A DNA stretch of 64,000 bases, taken from contig CAWALU010000007.1 in assembly GCA_963782985.1 (NCBI GenBank), positions 124,001 to 188,000 of the forward strand, written 5' to 3'. The notes under the pieces are model-generated. The model did not search any database. It worked only from the letters and a program-made list of their open reading frames with translations, and was not told the DNA's origin. Positions 1 to 7,889 of the stretch are shown here, piece by piece. Both the position numbers and the translations under genes were made by a program. The DNA is from CAVSWT01 sp963782985 (GTDB taxonomy: Bacteria; Bacteroidota; Ignavibacteria; Ignavibacteriales; Ignavibacteriaceae). Numbering within the stretch: the stretch's first letter is position 1; every line of letters begins with the position of its first letter.

Positions 1-532
1 TATAAACTTTTTCTTTTTTAATATCGCCATTTAAAAATTGAATAACCTCAAAAAGATTTTCCATTGCATAAACGTCAACTCCATCAACAATAGATGCTTC
101 TTTCGCAGATTCAACCGGGACTATGAGGCGTTTAATATTATTTTTTTTTGCTTCGACAGAAATTGGCAAAGCGCCTTTTATGGGACGAATTTTTCCATCC
201 AAAGAAAGCTCGCCCAAAAAAATTGTATCCTTCAGCCAATCATCTTTTACTTTTTCAATGGCAGCAAGCAAGCCTATTGCAATAGGTAGATCGAAAGAGC
301 TGCCTTCTTTTTTGATATCAGCCGGCGCAAGATTTACAGTTATTTTTTTTAAGGGAAATTCAAAGCCGCTGTTTTTGATGGCGGCAGTAACGCGCTCGCG
401 GCTTTCTTTAACGGCGTTATCGGGCAAGCCGACAATTGTAAAAGACGGGATTTGTTTTTCGCAATGTGTTTCAACTTCAACAAGGTAAGCGTCTATTCCG
501 AAAGTAGCGCTGGATAAAACTTTTGAAAGCAT
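1..532 (-). CDS. comM: ComM/YifB-family Mg-chelatase-like ATPase (N-terminal part, runs off the window)
   Basis: The minus strand is open from an ATG at 532 to the window edge (about 177 residues). The translation starts MLSKVLSSATFGIDAYLVEV and contains IPSFTIVGLPDNAVKESRERV, a run typical of the YifB/ComM family. NLAPADIKKEGSSFDLPIA and the later FLGELSLDGKIRPIKGALP are also family hallmarks. This is the N-terminal ribosomal-S5-fold domain. The AAA+ ATPase and Mg-chelatase C-terminal domain would lie outside the window. ComM proteins are hexameric DNA helicases that help branch migration when transformed DNA is integrated. Many YifB genes lie in non-competent bacteria, so the role here is inferred. 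The gene is transcribed away from the neighbouring M13 peptidase gene. Confidence 0.9.
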   Translation of the reverse strand, partial: MLSKVLSSATFGIDAYLVEVETHCEKQIPSFTIVGLPDNAVKESRERVTAAIKNSGFEFPLKKITVNLAPADIKKEGSSFDLPIAIGLLAAIEKVKDDWLKDTIFLGELSLDGKIRPIKGALPISVEAKKNNIKRLIVPVESAKEASIVDGVDVYAMENLFEVIQFLNGDIKKEKVY

Positions 533-743
533 TTAAATAAAATAAATAATTTAAAATTCTACAATTGAATTCTAAATTATACATTATAGATTTTACATTC
601 AAAAATTATTTTAGGATTAAGACCTTCAGAGTTTTTAACTTCATATCACAAACTTCTTACAAGTTACCTCATTTTGGTTTTTCAAATAATTTAAAACTGC
701 ATATCTTTAAAACATTAATAAATAATGTTTAAAAGGAATTATT

Positions 744-2792
744 ATGATTAACAAAATTATAGCTACTCTGTCTATTCTTTCCATTTCAATGATTTTTTTC
801 TCTTGCAGAAATGATGAAACAAAAAATGAAAACAGAGTTGAAGGTTTTTCATTAACTAACATTGATTCATCCGCCAAACCGCAAAATGATTTTTATGAAT
901 ACGCCGTTGGAAATTGGGTTAAGAATAATCCAGTGCCTGATGATTACAGCCGCTGGGGAAGTTTTGAATTACTCGCCGAAGAAAATTACAAGGAGCTTCA
1001 TAATATTTTAGATAGCGCCGCCAATACAAAAAATGCCGATGCAAATAGTAATATTTATAAAGTCGGCTTGTTTTACTCGCTTGGAATGGATACCGCAAAA
1101 ATTGATGAGCAAGGTTACTCAACTATAAAAGATGAATTAGATAAAGTTGACGCTGTACAATCTAAAGATGATTTTTACAAAGAGCTTGCTCATATTCACG
1201 AATATGCCGGCGCTCCATTTTTCAGCTTTGGATCTGCAACGGATGAGAAGAACAGCGAAATGAATATCACCGGGTTATCGCAAGGCGGGTTGGGTTTGCC
1301 TGACAAAGATTATTATTTAAAGGACGATGCGCGTTCCAAAGATATTAGGGAAAAATACAATCAGCATATTATTAAGATGTTTAAACTAATTGGGTATTCT
1401 GAAGCTGATGCAAAACAAGCCGCCGAAAAAATAATTAAAATTGAAACTGAGCTTGCAAAGGCTTCCCGTTCAAGAGTTGAATTGAGAGACGCTGAAAAAA
1501 ATTATAATAAAATGAATTTGGATGGATTAAAAAAAATTTCGCCGGAATTTGAGTGGAATAAATTTTTTAACTTAGTTAACCTTTCTGACCCGGGAGATAT
1601 TGATGTCGGTCAGCCTGAATTTTTTACCGCTATGGGAAAACTCGTAAACAAAAGTTCAATTGAAGACATCAAACCATATTTAAAGTGGAATGTGCTGCGA
1701 GGTTTAGCTCCTTATTTAAGCGATGATTTTGTAAATGAAAGATTTGATTTTTATAGTAAATATTTAAACGGCTCAAAATCTCTTCAGCCAAGATGGAAAA
1801 GAATTATGCTTTCCACGGGCGGCTCTTTGGGAGAAGCGCTCGGTGAATTATATGTGCAAAGAACTTTTCCTCCCGAAGCAAAACAACGAGCTAAAAAAAT
1901 TGTTGACAATCTTCTTTCAGCAATGAAGGATAGAATTGAAAATCTTGATTGGATGAGCGATTCAACTAAAGCAAAAGCTCTCGAAAAACTTTCAACTTTT
2001 AATGTTAAAATCGGTTACCCCGATAAATGGAAAGATTATTCAAAACTTGAAATTAAAAATGATTCGTATGTCCAAAATGGAATTAGAGCCGCGCATTTTA
2101 ATTTTGTGCGCGATCTTGAAAAAATTGGGAAGCCTGTTGACAAAGATGAATGGGGAATTACTCCTCAAACTGTAAACGCGTATTACAATCCTGTTAGAAA
2201 TGAAATTGTTTTTCCCGCGGCAATTTTACAGCCTCCGTTTTTTAATCAAGACGCCGACGATGCAATTAATTATGGAGCGATGGGCGCGGTAATCGGACAC
2301 GAAATTACTCACGGCTTTGACGATCAAGGCAGGCATTTTGACGCGCAAGGAAATTTAACTGATTGGTGGACTAAAGAAGACGCCGCTAAATTTAATGAGC
2401 GCGCAGATAAGTTAGTCGCTGAATATAACGCATTCAGTCCGGTCGACACTATGCATATCAATGGAAGATTAACGCTCGGTGAAAATATTGCGGACCTTGG
2501 CGGACTTACTGTGGCTTTTACTGCGTTCAAAAAAACCGATCAATATAAAAACAATGAAAAGATAGACGGCTTTACTCCGGCTCAAAGATTTTTTCTTTCC
2601 TGGGCGCAAGTTTGGCGGAATGATATTAGAGATGAAAATTTAATGATAAGATTAAAAACTGATCCGCATTCACCCAATAAAGAAAGGGTTAACGGACCTA
2701 TGAGCAACATGAAAGAATTTTGGAAGGCATATAATGTAAAAGATGGCGACGCTATGAAAAGACCGGATAGTTTAGCGGTTAAAATTTGGTAA
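744..2792 (+). CDS. M13 family zinc metallopeptidase (neprilysin/PepO-like), lipoprotein
   Basis: 682 residues, close to the usual length for PepO-like M13 endopeptidases. The N-terminus is a lipoprotein signal (MINKIIATLSILSISMIFFS then Cys21), so the enzyme is probably anchored in the envelope. The zinc motif HEITH lies at residues 519–523 within VIGHEITHGFDDQGRHFD. The third zinc ligand is Glu580 in GENIADLGG. NAYYNPVRNEIVFPAAIL is the conserved substrate-binding stretch before the zinc site. The family cleaves peptides of up to a few dozen residues. The ATG follows an AAAGGA ribosome site. A perfect bidirectional hairpin ends the gene. It is a single gene with no operon partner; the convergent neighbour is the PRC-barrel protein. 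Confidence 0.95.
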   Translation: MINKIIATLSILSISMIFFSCRNDETKNENRVEGFSLTNIDSSAKPQNDFYEYAVGNWVKNNPVPDDYSRWGSFELLAEENYKELHNILDSAANTKNADANSNIYKVGLFYSLGMDTAKIDEQGYSTIKDELDKVDAVQSKDDFYKELAHIHEYAGAPFFSFGSATDEKNSEMNITGLSQGGLGLPDKDYYLKDDARSKDIREKYNQHIIKMFKLIGYSEADAKQAAEKIIKIETELAKASRSRVELRDAEKNYNKMNLDGLKKISPEFEWNKFFNLVNLSDPGDIDVGQPEFFTAMGKLVNKSSIEDIKPYLKWNVLRGLAPYLSDDFVNERFDFYSKYLNGSKSLQPRWKRIMLSTGGSLGEALGELYVQRTFPPEAKQRAKKIVDNLLSAMKDRIENLDWMSDSTKAKALEKLSTFNVKIGYPDKWKDYSKLEIKNDSYVQNGIRAAHFNFVRDLEKIGKPVDKDEWGITPQTVNAYYNPVRNEIVFPAAILQPPFFNQDADDAINYGAMGAVIGHEITHGFDDQGRHFDAQGNLTDWWTKEDAAKFNERADKLVAEYNAFSPVDTMHINGRLTLGENIADLGGLTVAFTAFKKTDQYKNNEKIDGFTPAQRFFLSWAQVWRNDIRDENLMIRLKTDPHSPNKERVNGPMSNMKEFWKAYNVKDGDAMKRPDSLAVKIW

Positions 2793-2801
2793 GTAAATTT
2801 T

Positions 2802-2833
2802 AAAGATGACATCATTTTATAGATGTCATCTTT
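2802..2833. terminator. Bidirectional intrinsic terminator between convergent genes
   Basis: A perfect 12-bp inverted repeat (AAAGATGACATC at 2802–2813, GATGTCATCTTT at 2822–2833) with an 8-nt loop lies between the ends of the M13 gene and the PRC-barrel gene. T-rich sequence follows on the plus strand and A-rich sequence precedes it, so it could serve both genes. Confidence 0.75.
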
Positions 2834-2859
2834 AATTTTAAAATTACTAATAAAACCTT

Positions 2860-3627
2860 TTACCAATAATTAGGGCGATCATAATGTGAGTATAATGTTT
2901 CCTCATATTCTCTTTCAATTGGTTTTGAAGGATCGTACTCCGGACTATTTTTAATTTGCTCTTTAGTTAGATTTACTTTTACGCTTGAGTCGGTCCAATT
3001 AATATTTTGTATCCATGAAAGCGCAAGTACAACTTTTCTTCCGCCTGGCAGCCAATTTTTTGTATCTACAACCGCGTAACGAATAACCCAATTGTTATCG
3101 TCAACTAAAAAATCTTCTACGTGTCCAATATCCCCATCTTCAGCGTGAATATTATAATCAATTATTTCTTTGCTGCTTCTTAGATTGGGGTCATATTTTT
3201 CTTCATCTTCTTTTTTATTTTCTAAAATTTCTTTTTCAGTTTTTATTGGCGGATATGCCGGGGGAATAGGCGGAACAGTTCCAATTACGCTGCCGCTCAT
3301 TCCATTCCAATACGCCGGCCAGCCGTAATAATCCACCAAATCTATTTCATGCTGATGAGAAACAGGTTTGTCGCTTTCAACTTTTGGGCTTTTTTCCACT
3401 TGCTCCTTTGTAAGATTAACCGAAAAAGTTTCATCATCCCAATTTGGTTTGCCAAGCGAATGAGGAGAAATTAAAACTTGTCTGCTGATTAGCCAGCTTC
3501 CCGTGTCGGCAACTAAATATCTAATTGTCCACGAATGATCGTCAAAATAAAATTCATCAACTTTACCTATTTCTCCATCCTTCGTATGAATTTTAAAGCC
3601 GTGCATATCTTTTATACTGCGTAACAT
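2860..3627 (-). CDS. Tandem PRC-barrel domain protein
   Basis: About 255 residues from the ATG at 3627. A GTG at 3636 would add three residues, but the AAAGGTG ribosome site is better spaced for the ATG. The protein holds two copies of a PRC-barrel-like module. The first has HTKDGEIGKVDEFYFDDHSWTIRYLVADT, the second HAEDGDIGHVEDFLVDDNNWVIRYAVVDT. The copies are joined by a proline- and acid-rich linker (PPIPPAYPPIKTEKEILENK). No signal peptide or membrane segment is visible, so it is probably cytoplasmic. PRC-barrels occur in photosystem H subunits, RimM and many stress or envelope proteins. No function can be assigned beyond the fold. Confidence 0.85.
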   Translation of the reverse strand: MLRSIKDMHGFKIHTKDGEIGKVDEFYFDDHSWTIRYLVADTGSWLISRQVLISPHSLGKPNWDDETFSVNLTKEQVEKSPKVESDKPVSHQHEIDLVDYYGWPAYWNGMSGSVIGTVPPIPPAYPPIKTEKEILENKKEDEEKYDPNLRSSKEIIDYNIHAEDGDIGHVEDFLVDDNNWVIRYAVVDTKNWLPGGRKVVLALSWIQNINWTDSSVKVNLTKEQIKNSPEYDPSKPIEREYEETLYSHYDRPNYW

Positions 3628-3688
3628 TTCATTCACCTTTATTTTTTATTAAAAGTTAATTATTTGAATTTACATTCTTTAGATTTTT

Positions 3689-3716
3689 TTTGAAGTGATA
3701 TGGAGCTAACTATAAT
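3689..3716 (+). promoter_or_regulatory. Candidate promoter for cydAB
   Basis: TATAAT at 3711–3716 is preceded 16 nt upstream by TTTGAA at 3689–3694. The pair lies about 100 nt before cydA. This rests on consensus matching only. The following leader contains a loose inverted GTGATA…TATCAC pair that could be a regulator site but is not convincing. Confidence 0.3.
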
Positions 3717-3818
3717 GAGGTATCAACCTTTATCACTTAGCTCTTGTTAGACGTTTCCCAAATATTTTATAAGTTAGCCATGTTAAATTTTTTTTCTATT
3801 TAGGATTTTATATCAAAA

Positions 3819-5129
3819 ATGGATAATCTTCTCGCAGCCCGTTCTACAATGGCGCTTTCACTTGGCTTTCACATTATTTTTGCCTGCATCGGAATGACTA
3901 TGCCGTTTTTAATGGTTGTCTCTCACTGGCTTTATCTAAAAAGAAAAAATGAAATTTACTTAAGACTCACAAAAACCTGGTCAAAAGGCGTGGCAATATT
4001 TTTTGCAATCGGCGCAGTTTCCGGCACCGCGCTTTCTTTTGAACTTGGAATTTTATGGCCTGGCTTTATGAAACATGCAGGGGCAATTATCGGGATGCCT
4101 TTTAGTTTGGAAGGGACAGCATTTTTTGTAGAAGCAATTTTCATCGGTTTATTTTTATACGGCTGGAATAAACTTAACCCTTACGTTCATTGGCTTTCAG
4201 GTTTGCTGGTTGGAATATCAGGAGTTGTTTCGGGAATATTTGTAGTTACAGCAAACGCCTGGATGAATTCTCCTGCAGGGTTCGATTGGGTAAACGATGC
4301 GGCAATCAATATTGACCCTTTTGCAGCCATGTTTAATGATGCGTGGATTAGCCAAACTTTACACATGACGATTGCCGCTTTTGAAGCAACTGCATTTGCT
4401 GTTGCTGGGCTCCACGCCTTGCTCATCTTAAGAAAAAAAAATATTGAAATTCATAAAACAGCAATGATAATTGCATTAAGCATCGGCAGTATTGCCGCAA
4501 TTGTTCAACCGTTAAGCGGCGATTATTCAGCAAAAGATGTTGCGGTGAGGCAGCCTATTAAACTTGCCGCGATGGAAGGACATTTTGAAACTGAAAAAGG
4601 AGCGGGCTTAACAATTGGCGGTATTCCCTACGAAGATGAACGAGTTACAAAATTCGGATTTAAAATTCCAAAAGGTTTAAGCTTTCTTGCTTTCGGAGAT
4701 TTTAACGCCGAAGTAAAAGGCTTAAATGATTTCCCAAAAGAAAATTGGCCTCCCGTTGCAGTTACTCATATCGCTTTTCAAATTATGGTTGGATGCGGAA
4801 CAATTTTAGCTTTAGCGGGAATTTTATTTTGGTTATTCCGATTTAAATGGAAAGATAAATTATTAAATGAAAAATTTTTAATTCTGATAGCTGTAATCGG
4901 TCCCTTAGGTTTTGTTGCGGTGGAAGCAGGATGGACAGTTACTGAAGTCGGAAGGCAGCCTTGGATTATTTATAATATTATGAAAACCGCCGAAGCAGTT
5001 ACCCCGGTTCCCGGACAAATTTTTCATTTCTTTCTATTTGCGTTTTCATATTTGATTTTAAGTTTTGCAGCATATTGGTTAATGAAAAGGCAAATTAAAA
5101 AATTAGATGATGAAACATTAACCAATTAA
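3819..5129 (+). CDS. cydA: Cytochrome bd ubiquinol oxidase subunit I (short Q-loop type)
   Basis: 436 residues of mostly membrane helices. It is the heme-binding subunit of the quinol-oxidising, oxygen-reducing cytochrome bd complex in the inner membrane. Visible heme and proton-path residues are His18 in LSLGFHIIFACIGM, Glu98 and Glu105 in SLEGTAFFVEAIFIGLFLYGW, His182 in SQTLHMTIAAFEA, the methionine in FQIMVGCG, and the signature GRQPW. The protein is shorter than the 522-residue E. coli CydA because the quinol-binding loop is short, as in the cyanide-insensitive subfamily. cydB follows after 32 bp, so the two form an operon. No cydX-like small gene or cydDC is visible nearby. The ribosome site is weak. 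Confidence 0.96.
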   Translation: MDNLLAARSTMALSLGFHIIFACIGMTMPFLMVVSHWLYLKRKNEIYLRLTKTWSKGVAIFFAIGAVSGTALSFELGILWPGFMKHAGAIIGMPFSLEGTAFFVEAIFIGLFLYGWNKLNPYVHWLSGLLVGISGVVSGIFVVTANAWMNSPAGFDWVNDAAINIDPFAAMFNDAWISQTLHMTIAAFEATAFAVAGLHALLILRKKNIEIHKTAMIIALSIGSIAAIVQPLSGDYSAKDVAVRQPIKLAAMEGHFETEKGAGLTIGGIPYEDERVTKFGFKIPKGLSFLAFGDFNAEVKGLNDFPKENWPPVAVTHIAFQIMVGCGTILALAGILFWLFRFKWKDKLLNEKFLILIAVIGPLGFVAVEAGWTVTEVGRQPWIIYNIMKTAEAVTPVPGQIFHFFLFAFSYLILSFAAYWLMKRQIKKLDDETLTN

Positions 5130-5161
5130 AATTAATCTTTTTTTGAACTTAACCTTTAATT

Positions 5162-6169
5162 ATGCTATACATTGTAATAATATTTTTACTTGTTTCAGTT
5201 TATTTGTACTGTCTGCTGGGCGGTGCGGATTTTGGCGCAGGTATTATTGAATTAACTTCCCGCGGAAATAATAAAACTAAAATCCGAAAAATTGTCAGCG
5301 AATCAATGGCGCCTATTTGGGAAGCAAATCATATGTGGTTAATTATTACTGTAGTGATTCTGTTTAACGCCTTTCCTCCAATCTACAGTCAAATTTCCAT
5401 TTCACTTTATATTCCTTTAATACTTTTGTTGTTCGGAATTATTTTAAGAGGAACAGCTTTTACTTTCCGACATTATGATGCATTCAAAGATTCTTCGCAG
5501 GAAGTTTATTCAAACATATTTCAAATCAGCAGCTTGCTTGTGCCGTTTTTTTTCGGTTTATTAATCGGCGCATTAGTTTCCGGCAACATATTAGTTAAAC
5601 CGGAAAGTTTTTTAGAAGGATATATTTTTCCGTGGCTTAATTTATTTTCCATTTCAATTGGAATTTTTATTGCCTCGCTCTTTGCATTTATAGCGGCGGT
5701 ATTTTTAATCGGCGATACTAATGAGGAAGAGACAAAAAAATTATTCATTAAAAAAGCTAAGGCTGCAAATTTAATTACTGTTATTAGCGGAGCTGTTGTA
5801 TTTTTATCTTCAGCGCTATTTACAGAGAGTAATTTTGCAATAGAATTTTTCAGTCGTCCTTTTAGCGTAGGGTTAATAGCTCTTGCAACTATTTTGCTTC
5901 CATTCCTTTGGAAGGTTTTAGAAAAGGGATATAATTGGATGTCAAGAATTTTAGCCGGCGCGCAGCTTCTATTTATTCTGTCTGCATTTTATTCAGTTTT
6001 CTTTCCCACAATTGTAGTTATAAAAGATAGCGTTAACTTAACTTTGATGAACAGCGCCGCTCCTCCTTTAACATTATCTTATTTGGGCTGGTCTTTAATT
6101 ATAGGATCTCTAATTATATTCCCGTCGTTATTCTATCTTATAAAAGTTTTTAAACTGGGGAAGAGTTGA
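5162..6169 (+). CDS. cydB: Cytochrome bd ubiquinol oxidase subunit II
   Basis: 335 residues with about eight or nine membrane helices. It starts with the family pattern LLGGADFGAGIIEL and continues with VSESMAPIWEANHMWLIITVVILFNAFPP, which is diagnostic for CydB. FRGTAF-like (RGTAFTFRHYD) and the C-terminal helices also fit. Length matches the shorter CydB proteins that pair with short Q-loop CydA. It is the second gene of the cydAB operon and forms the structural partner of the heme subunit. The product lets the cell respire at low oxygen. Confidence 0.96.
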   Translation: MLYIVIIFLLVSVYLYCLLGGADFGAGIIELTSRGNNKTKIRKIVSESMAPIWEANHMWLIITVVILFNAFPPIYSQISISLYIPLILLLFGIILRGTAFTFRHYDAFKDSSQEVYSNIFQISSLLVPFFFGLLIGALVSGNILVKPESFLEGYIFPWLNLFSISIGIFIASLFAFIAAVFLIGDTNEEETKKLFIKKAKAANLITVISGAVVFLSSALFTESNFAIEFFSRPFSVGLIALATILLPFLWKVLEKGYNWMSRILAGAQLLFILSAFYSVFFPTIVVIKDSVNLTLMNSAAPPLTLSYLGWSLIIGSLIIFPSLFYLIKVFKLGKS

Positions 6170-6192
6170 GCGGCTTACTCATCCAACTAAAA

Positions 6193-6537
6193 TTACTTCT
6201 TCACATTTTTAATTAACTCTAACTTTGCGGCAAACTCATTTGCAAAATTTCTAATCATACCGGCAATTTCATTATTTTGCGTGGCGCGGAAATACGTGTC
6301 AGCCATTTTTAAAAATGATTGATGGAAATGAACATTCATATCCTGCACCAGCATTTCTTTCGTCCAAAGATCAATAGCCAATGAAACTTTTTCCTCCTTA
6401 TCCCAAATTGAAAGCAGCATTGAACTGCATTCTTTTTTGCCGTCGAAATCAGCGTCGTCGGCTTCCCATTCAATTTTAGAAGGCATTTTAGTTTCGTCCA
6501 GTTCAATAGTAAATTTTATTTCAGATTTTTTCGGCAT
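6193..6537 (-). CDS. gldC: GldC-family gliding motility protein
   Basis: 114 residues, soluble, with no signal peptide. SEIKFTIELDETKMPSKIEW, then a central SSMLLSIWDKEEKVSLAIDLWTKEM, then FHQSFLKMADTYFRATQN match the GldC family of Bacteroidota. GldC is accessory to gliding in Flavobacterium johnsoniae. It is widespread in the phylum, also in non-gliding species, so motility cannot be concluded. The T9SS cargo genes at 28–33 kb show that the secretion system linked to gliding is present in this genome. The gene converges on cydB with a 23-bp gap. Confidence 0.85.
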   Translation of the reverse strand: MPKKSEIKFTIELDETKMPSKIEWEADDADFDGKKECSSMLLSIWDKEEKVSLAIDLWTKEMLVQDMNVHFHQSFLKMADTYFRATQNNEIAGMIRNFANEFAAKLELIKNVKK

Positions 6538-6630
6538 TTATTATTTCACTTTCATAAAAATTTTAAAATTAATTATTCATTAATATTTGCTTGATTCAAA
6601 ACAGGAAACAAAAACTATTCTTTGCAGCAA

Positions 6631-6984
6631 TTAATATTTATGATACTCAGCAAATTTATCAGTTACAAGCTGATCGTTTATGTTCACATAAGTTTCATCC
6701 ATCTTCAGCCAAATTTCTCCAAGCCAGCGTCCGTATTTTTCTTTTTTATCTTTGATGGTTTCCAAAATAATTTCTTTGTTAAGAATCAGTCCTCTTAAAA
6801 AATCGCGCGACAAAATTCCCTTAGGTCTTTCAACTCCTCTTATTTCCGGCGAATTAATTCGGTTCAATCTAATTTTCTCTCCCTTAATCCAGGCGTGAAG
6901 CCCGAGATCAATATCAACGGTAATTGTATCGCCGTCATAAACATCAGTAACAATAGCTTTATAATGATATAGTGTTTGTTCCAT
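6631..6984 (-). CDS. Thermonuclease (staphylococcal nuclease-like) family protein
   Basis: 117 residues, a minimal SNase OB-fold. The calcium-site motif YDGDTITVDIDLG is present. The catalytic Arg/Glu/Arg set can be matched to IRLNRINSPEIRG and KYGRWLGEIW. There is no signal peptide, so it would act in the cytoplasm unless exported in another way. SNase proteins hydrolyse DNA and RNA phosphodiesters, and the retained catalytic residues suggest an active enzyme. It sits upstream of gldC on the same strand with a 93-bp gap and may be cotranscribed. Confidence 0.85.
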   Translation of the reverse strand: MEQTLYHYKAIVTDVYDGDTITVDIDLGLHAWIKGEKIRLNRINSPEIRGVERPKGILSRDFLRGLILNKEIILETIKDKKEKYGRWLGEIWLKMDETYVNINDQLVTDKFAEYHKY

Positions 6985-7044
6985 AAATCACCTTTATATT
7001 TGGTTAAATAAATTATTATTGAAGACAAGCAACAGGGAATATAA

Positions 7045-7599
7045 ATGAAAATTATTTTTCTGCCAACAAAGTTATTATTTATTTTTTTGATTGTTTTTAT
7101 TTTTTCAAAACCTGCCGATGCGCAGGCATTTAGCGCGGGCGGATTTTTAGGCGGCGGAGTAATTAAAAGTAATTCGCCAAATCAAGGAAGCTTTACGTCT
7201 TCTGTTTTTTTAGATTACAATCCTCAAATTTCTAATTCACTAACTTTTAGATTAAGTTTTTTATACGCCGGCTACTTCCAAATGATTGTGCCGGAATCTT
7301 CAAATAGATACAATCCATTTTTAAAAGGTGTTAGTTTGAAGATAACCACTTCGCAGCCTGTAAATTATTTAGTTTATCTTGAAGAAACAGCGGGACTAAT
7401 TGCGCTTAATGATAGAGTTTTTGAAGGCGCAGATGAATGGGATTACGGCGTTGCGTTTTCGCTTTTAGGCGGATTGGATTTAAGAAATAATTCTCTCACA
7501 GGTTTTAAAATCGGTTTAGGTTCAGAGTTTGGTTTGACGTTTAATAATAATTCCGCGCAATATATTTCGTTTCATTTTCAGGCTCAGTATTTTTTTTGA
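7045..7599 (+). CDS. Small predicted outer-membrane beta-barrel protein
   Basis: 184 residues. An N-terminal signal peptide (KLLFIFLIVFIFSKPADAQA) is followed by alternating amphipathic strands rich in Gly, Phe and Asn, ending in FHFQAQYFF. A terminal phenylalanine is typical of barrels inserted by BamA. I do not recognise a named family. It is divergent from the nuclease gene, with a 60-bp intergenic region. Confidence 0.65.
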   Translation: MKIIFLPTKLLFIFLIVFIFSKPADAQAFSAGGFLGGGVIKSNSPNQGSFTSSVFLDYNPQISNSLTFRLSFLYAGYFQMIVPESSNRYNPFLKGVSLKITTSQPVNYLVYLEETAGLIALNDRVFEGADEWDYGVAFSLLGGLDLRNNSLTGFKIGLGSEFGLTFNNNSAQYISFHFQAQYFF

Positions 7600-7646
7600 A
7601 AATATAACGCTGGATATTATTCAAAAAAATGGCGATGAGTGAGTGT

Positions 7647-7733
7647 GTCATTCAGTAGAAAACTTTTTTTAATTTAAGATCGCCCCGCGAAAACAAGACC
7701 TGCCTGCGGGTAGGCAGGTTCATACTGAATGAC
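7647..7733. repeat. Nested palindromic intergenic element (87 bp)
   Basis: Perfect 11-bp terminal inverted repeats (GTCATTCAGTA at 7647–7657, TACTGAATGAC at 7723–7733) enclose a second perfect hairpin, ACCTGCCT at 7698–7705 and AGGCAGGT at 7712–7719 with a GCGGGT loop. The element fills most of the gap between an outer-membrane protein gene and the S9 peptidase gene. The GC-rich hairpin stands out against the AT-rich surroundings. It looks like a REP/MITE-type element. There is no coding potential. Confidence 0.7.
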
Positions 7734-7889
7734 CATCAACAAAATATGGCGCTCAATTGTAACAATCAGCTTCCGAACGACTTTCAATGTAAATATTTAC
7801 ATTTCTTGTTAAAGAATAGGAATGCCTCTTTAGTAGCCAATCTATCGCATTAAACTAATGAATATTAATTTTTCTGAAGCCTATAAAAT

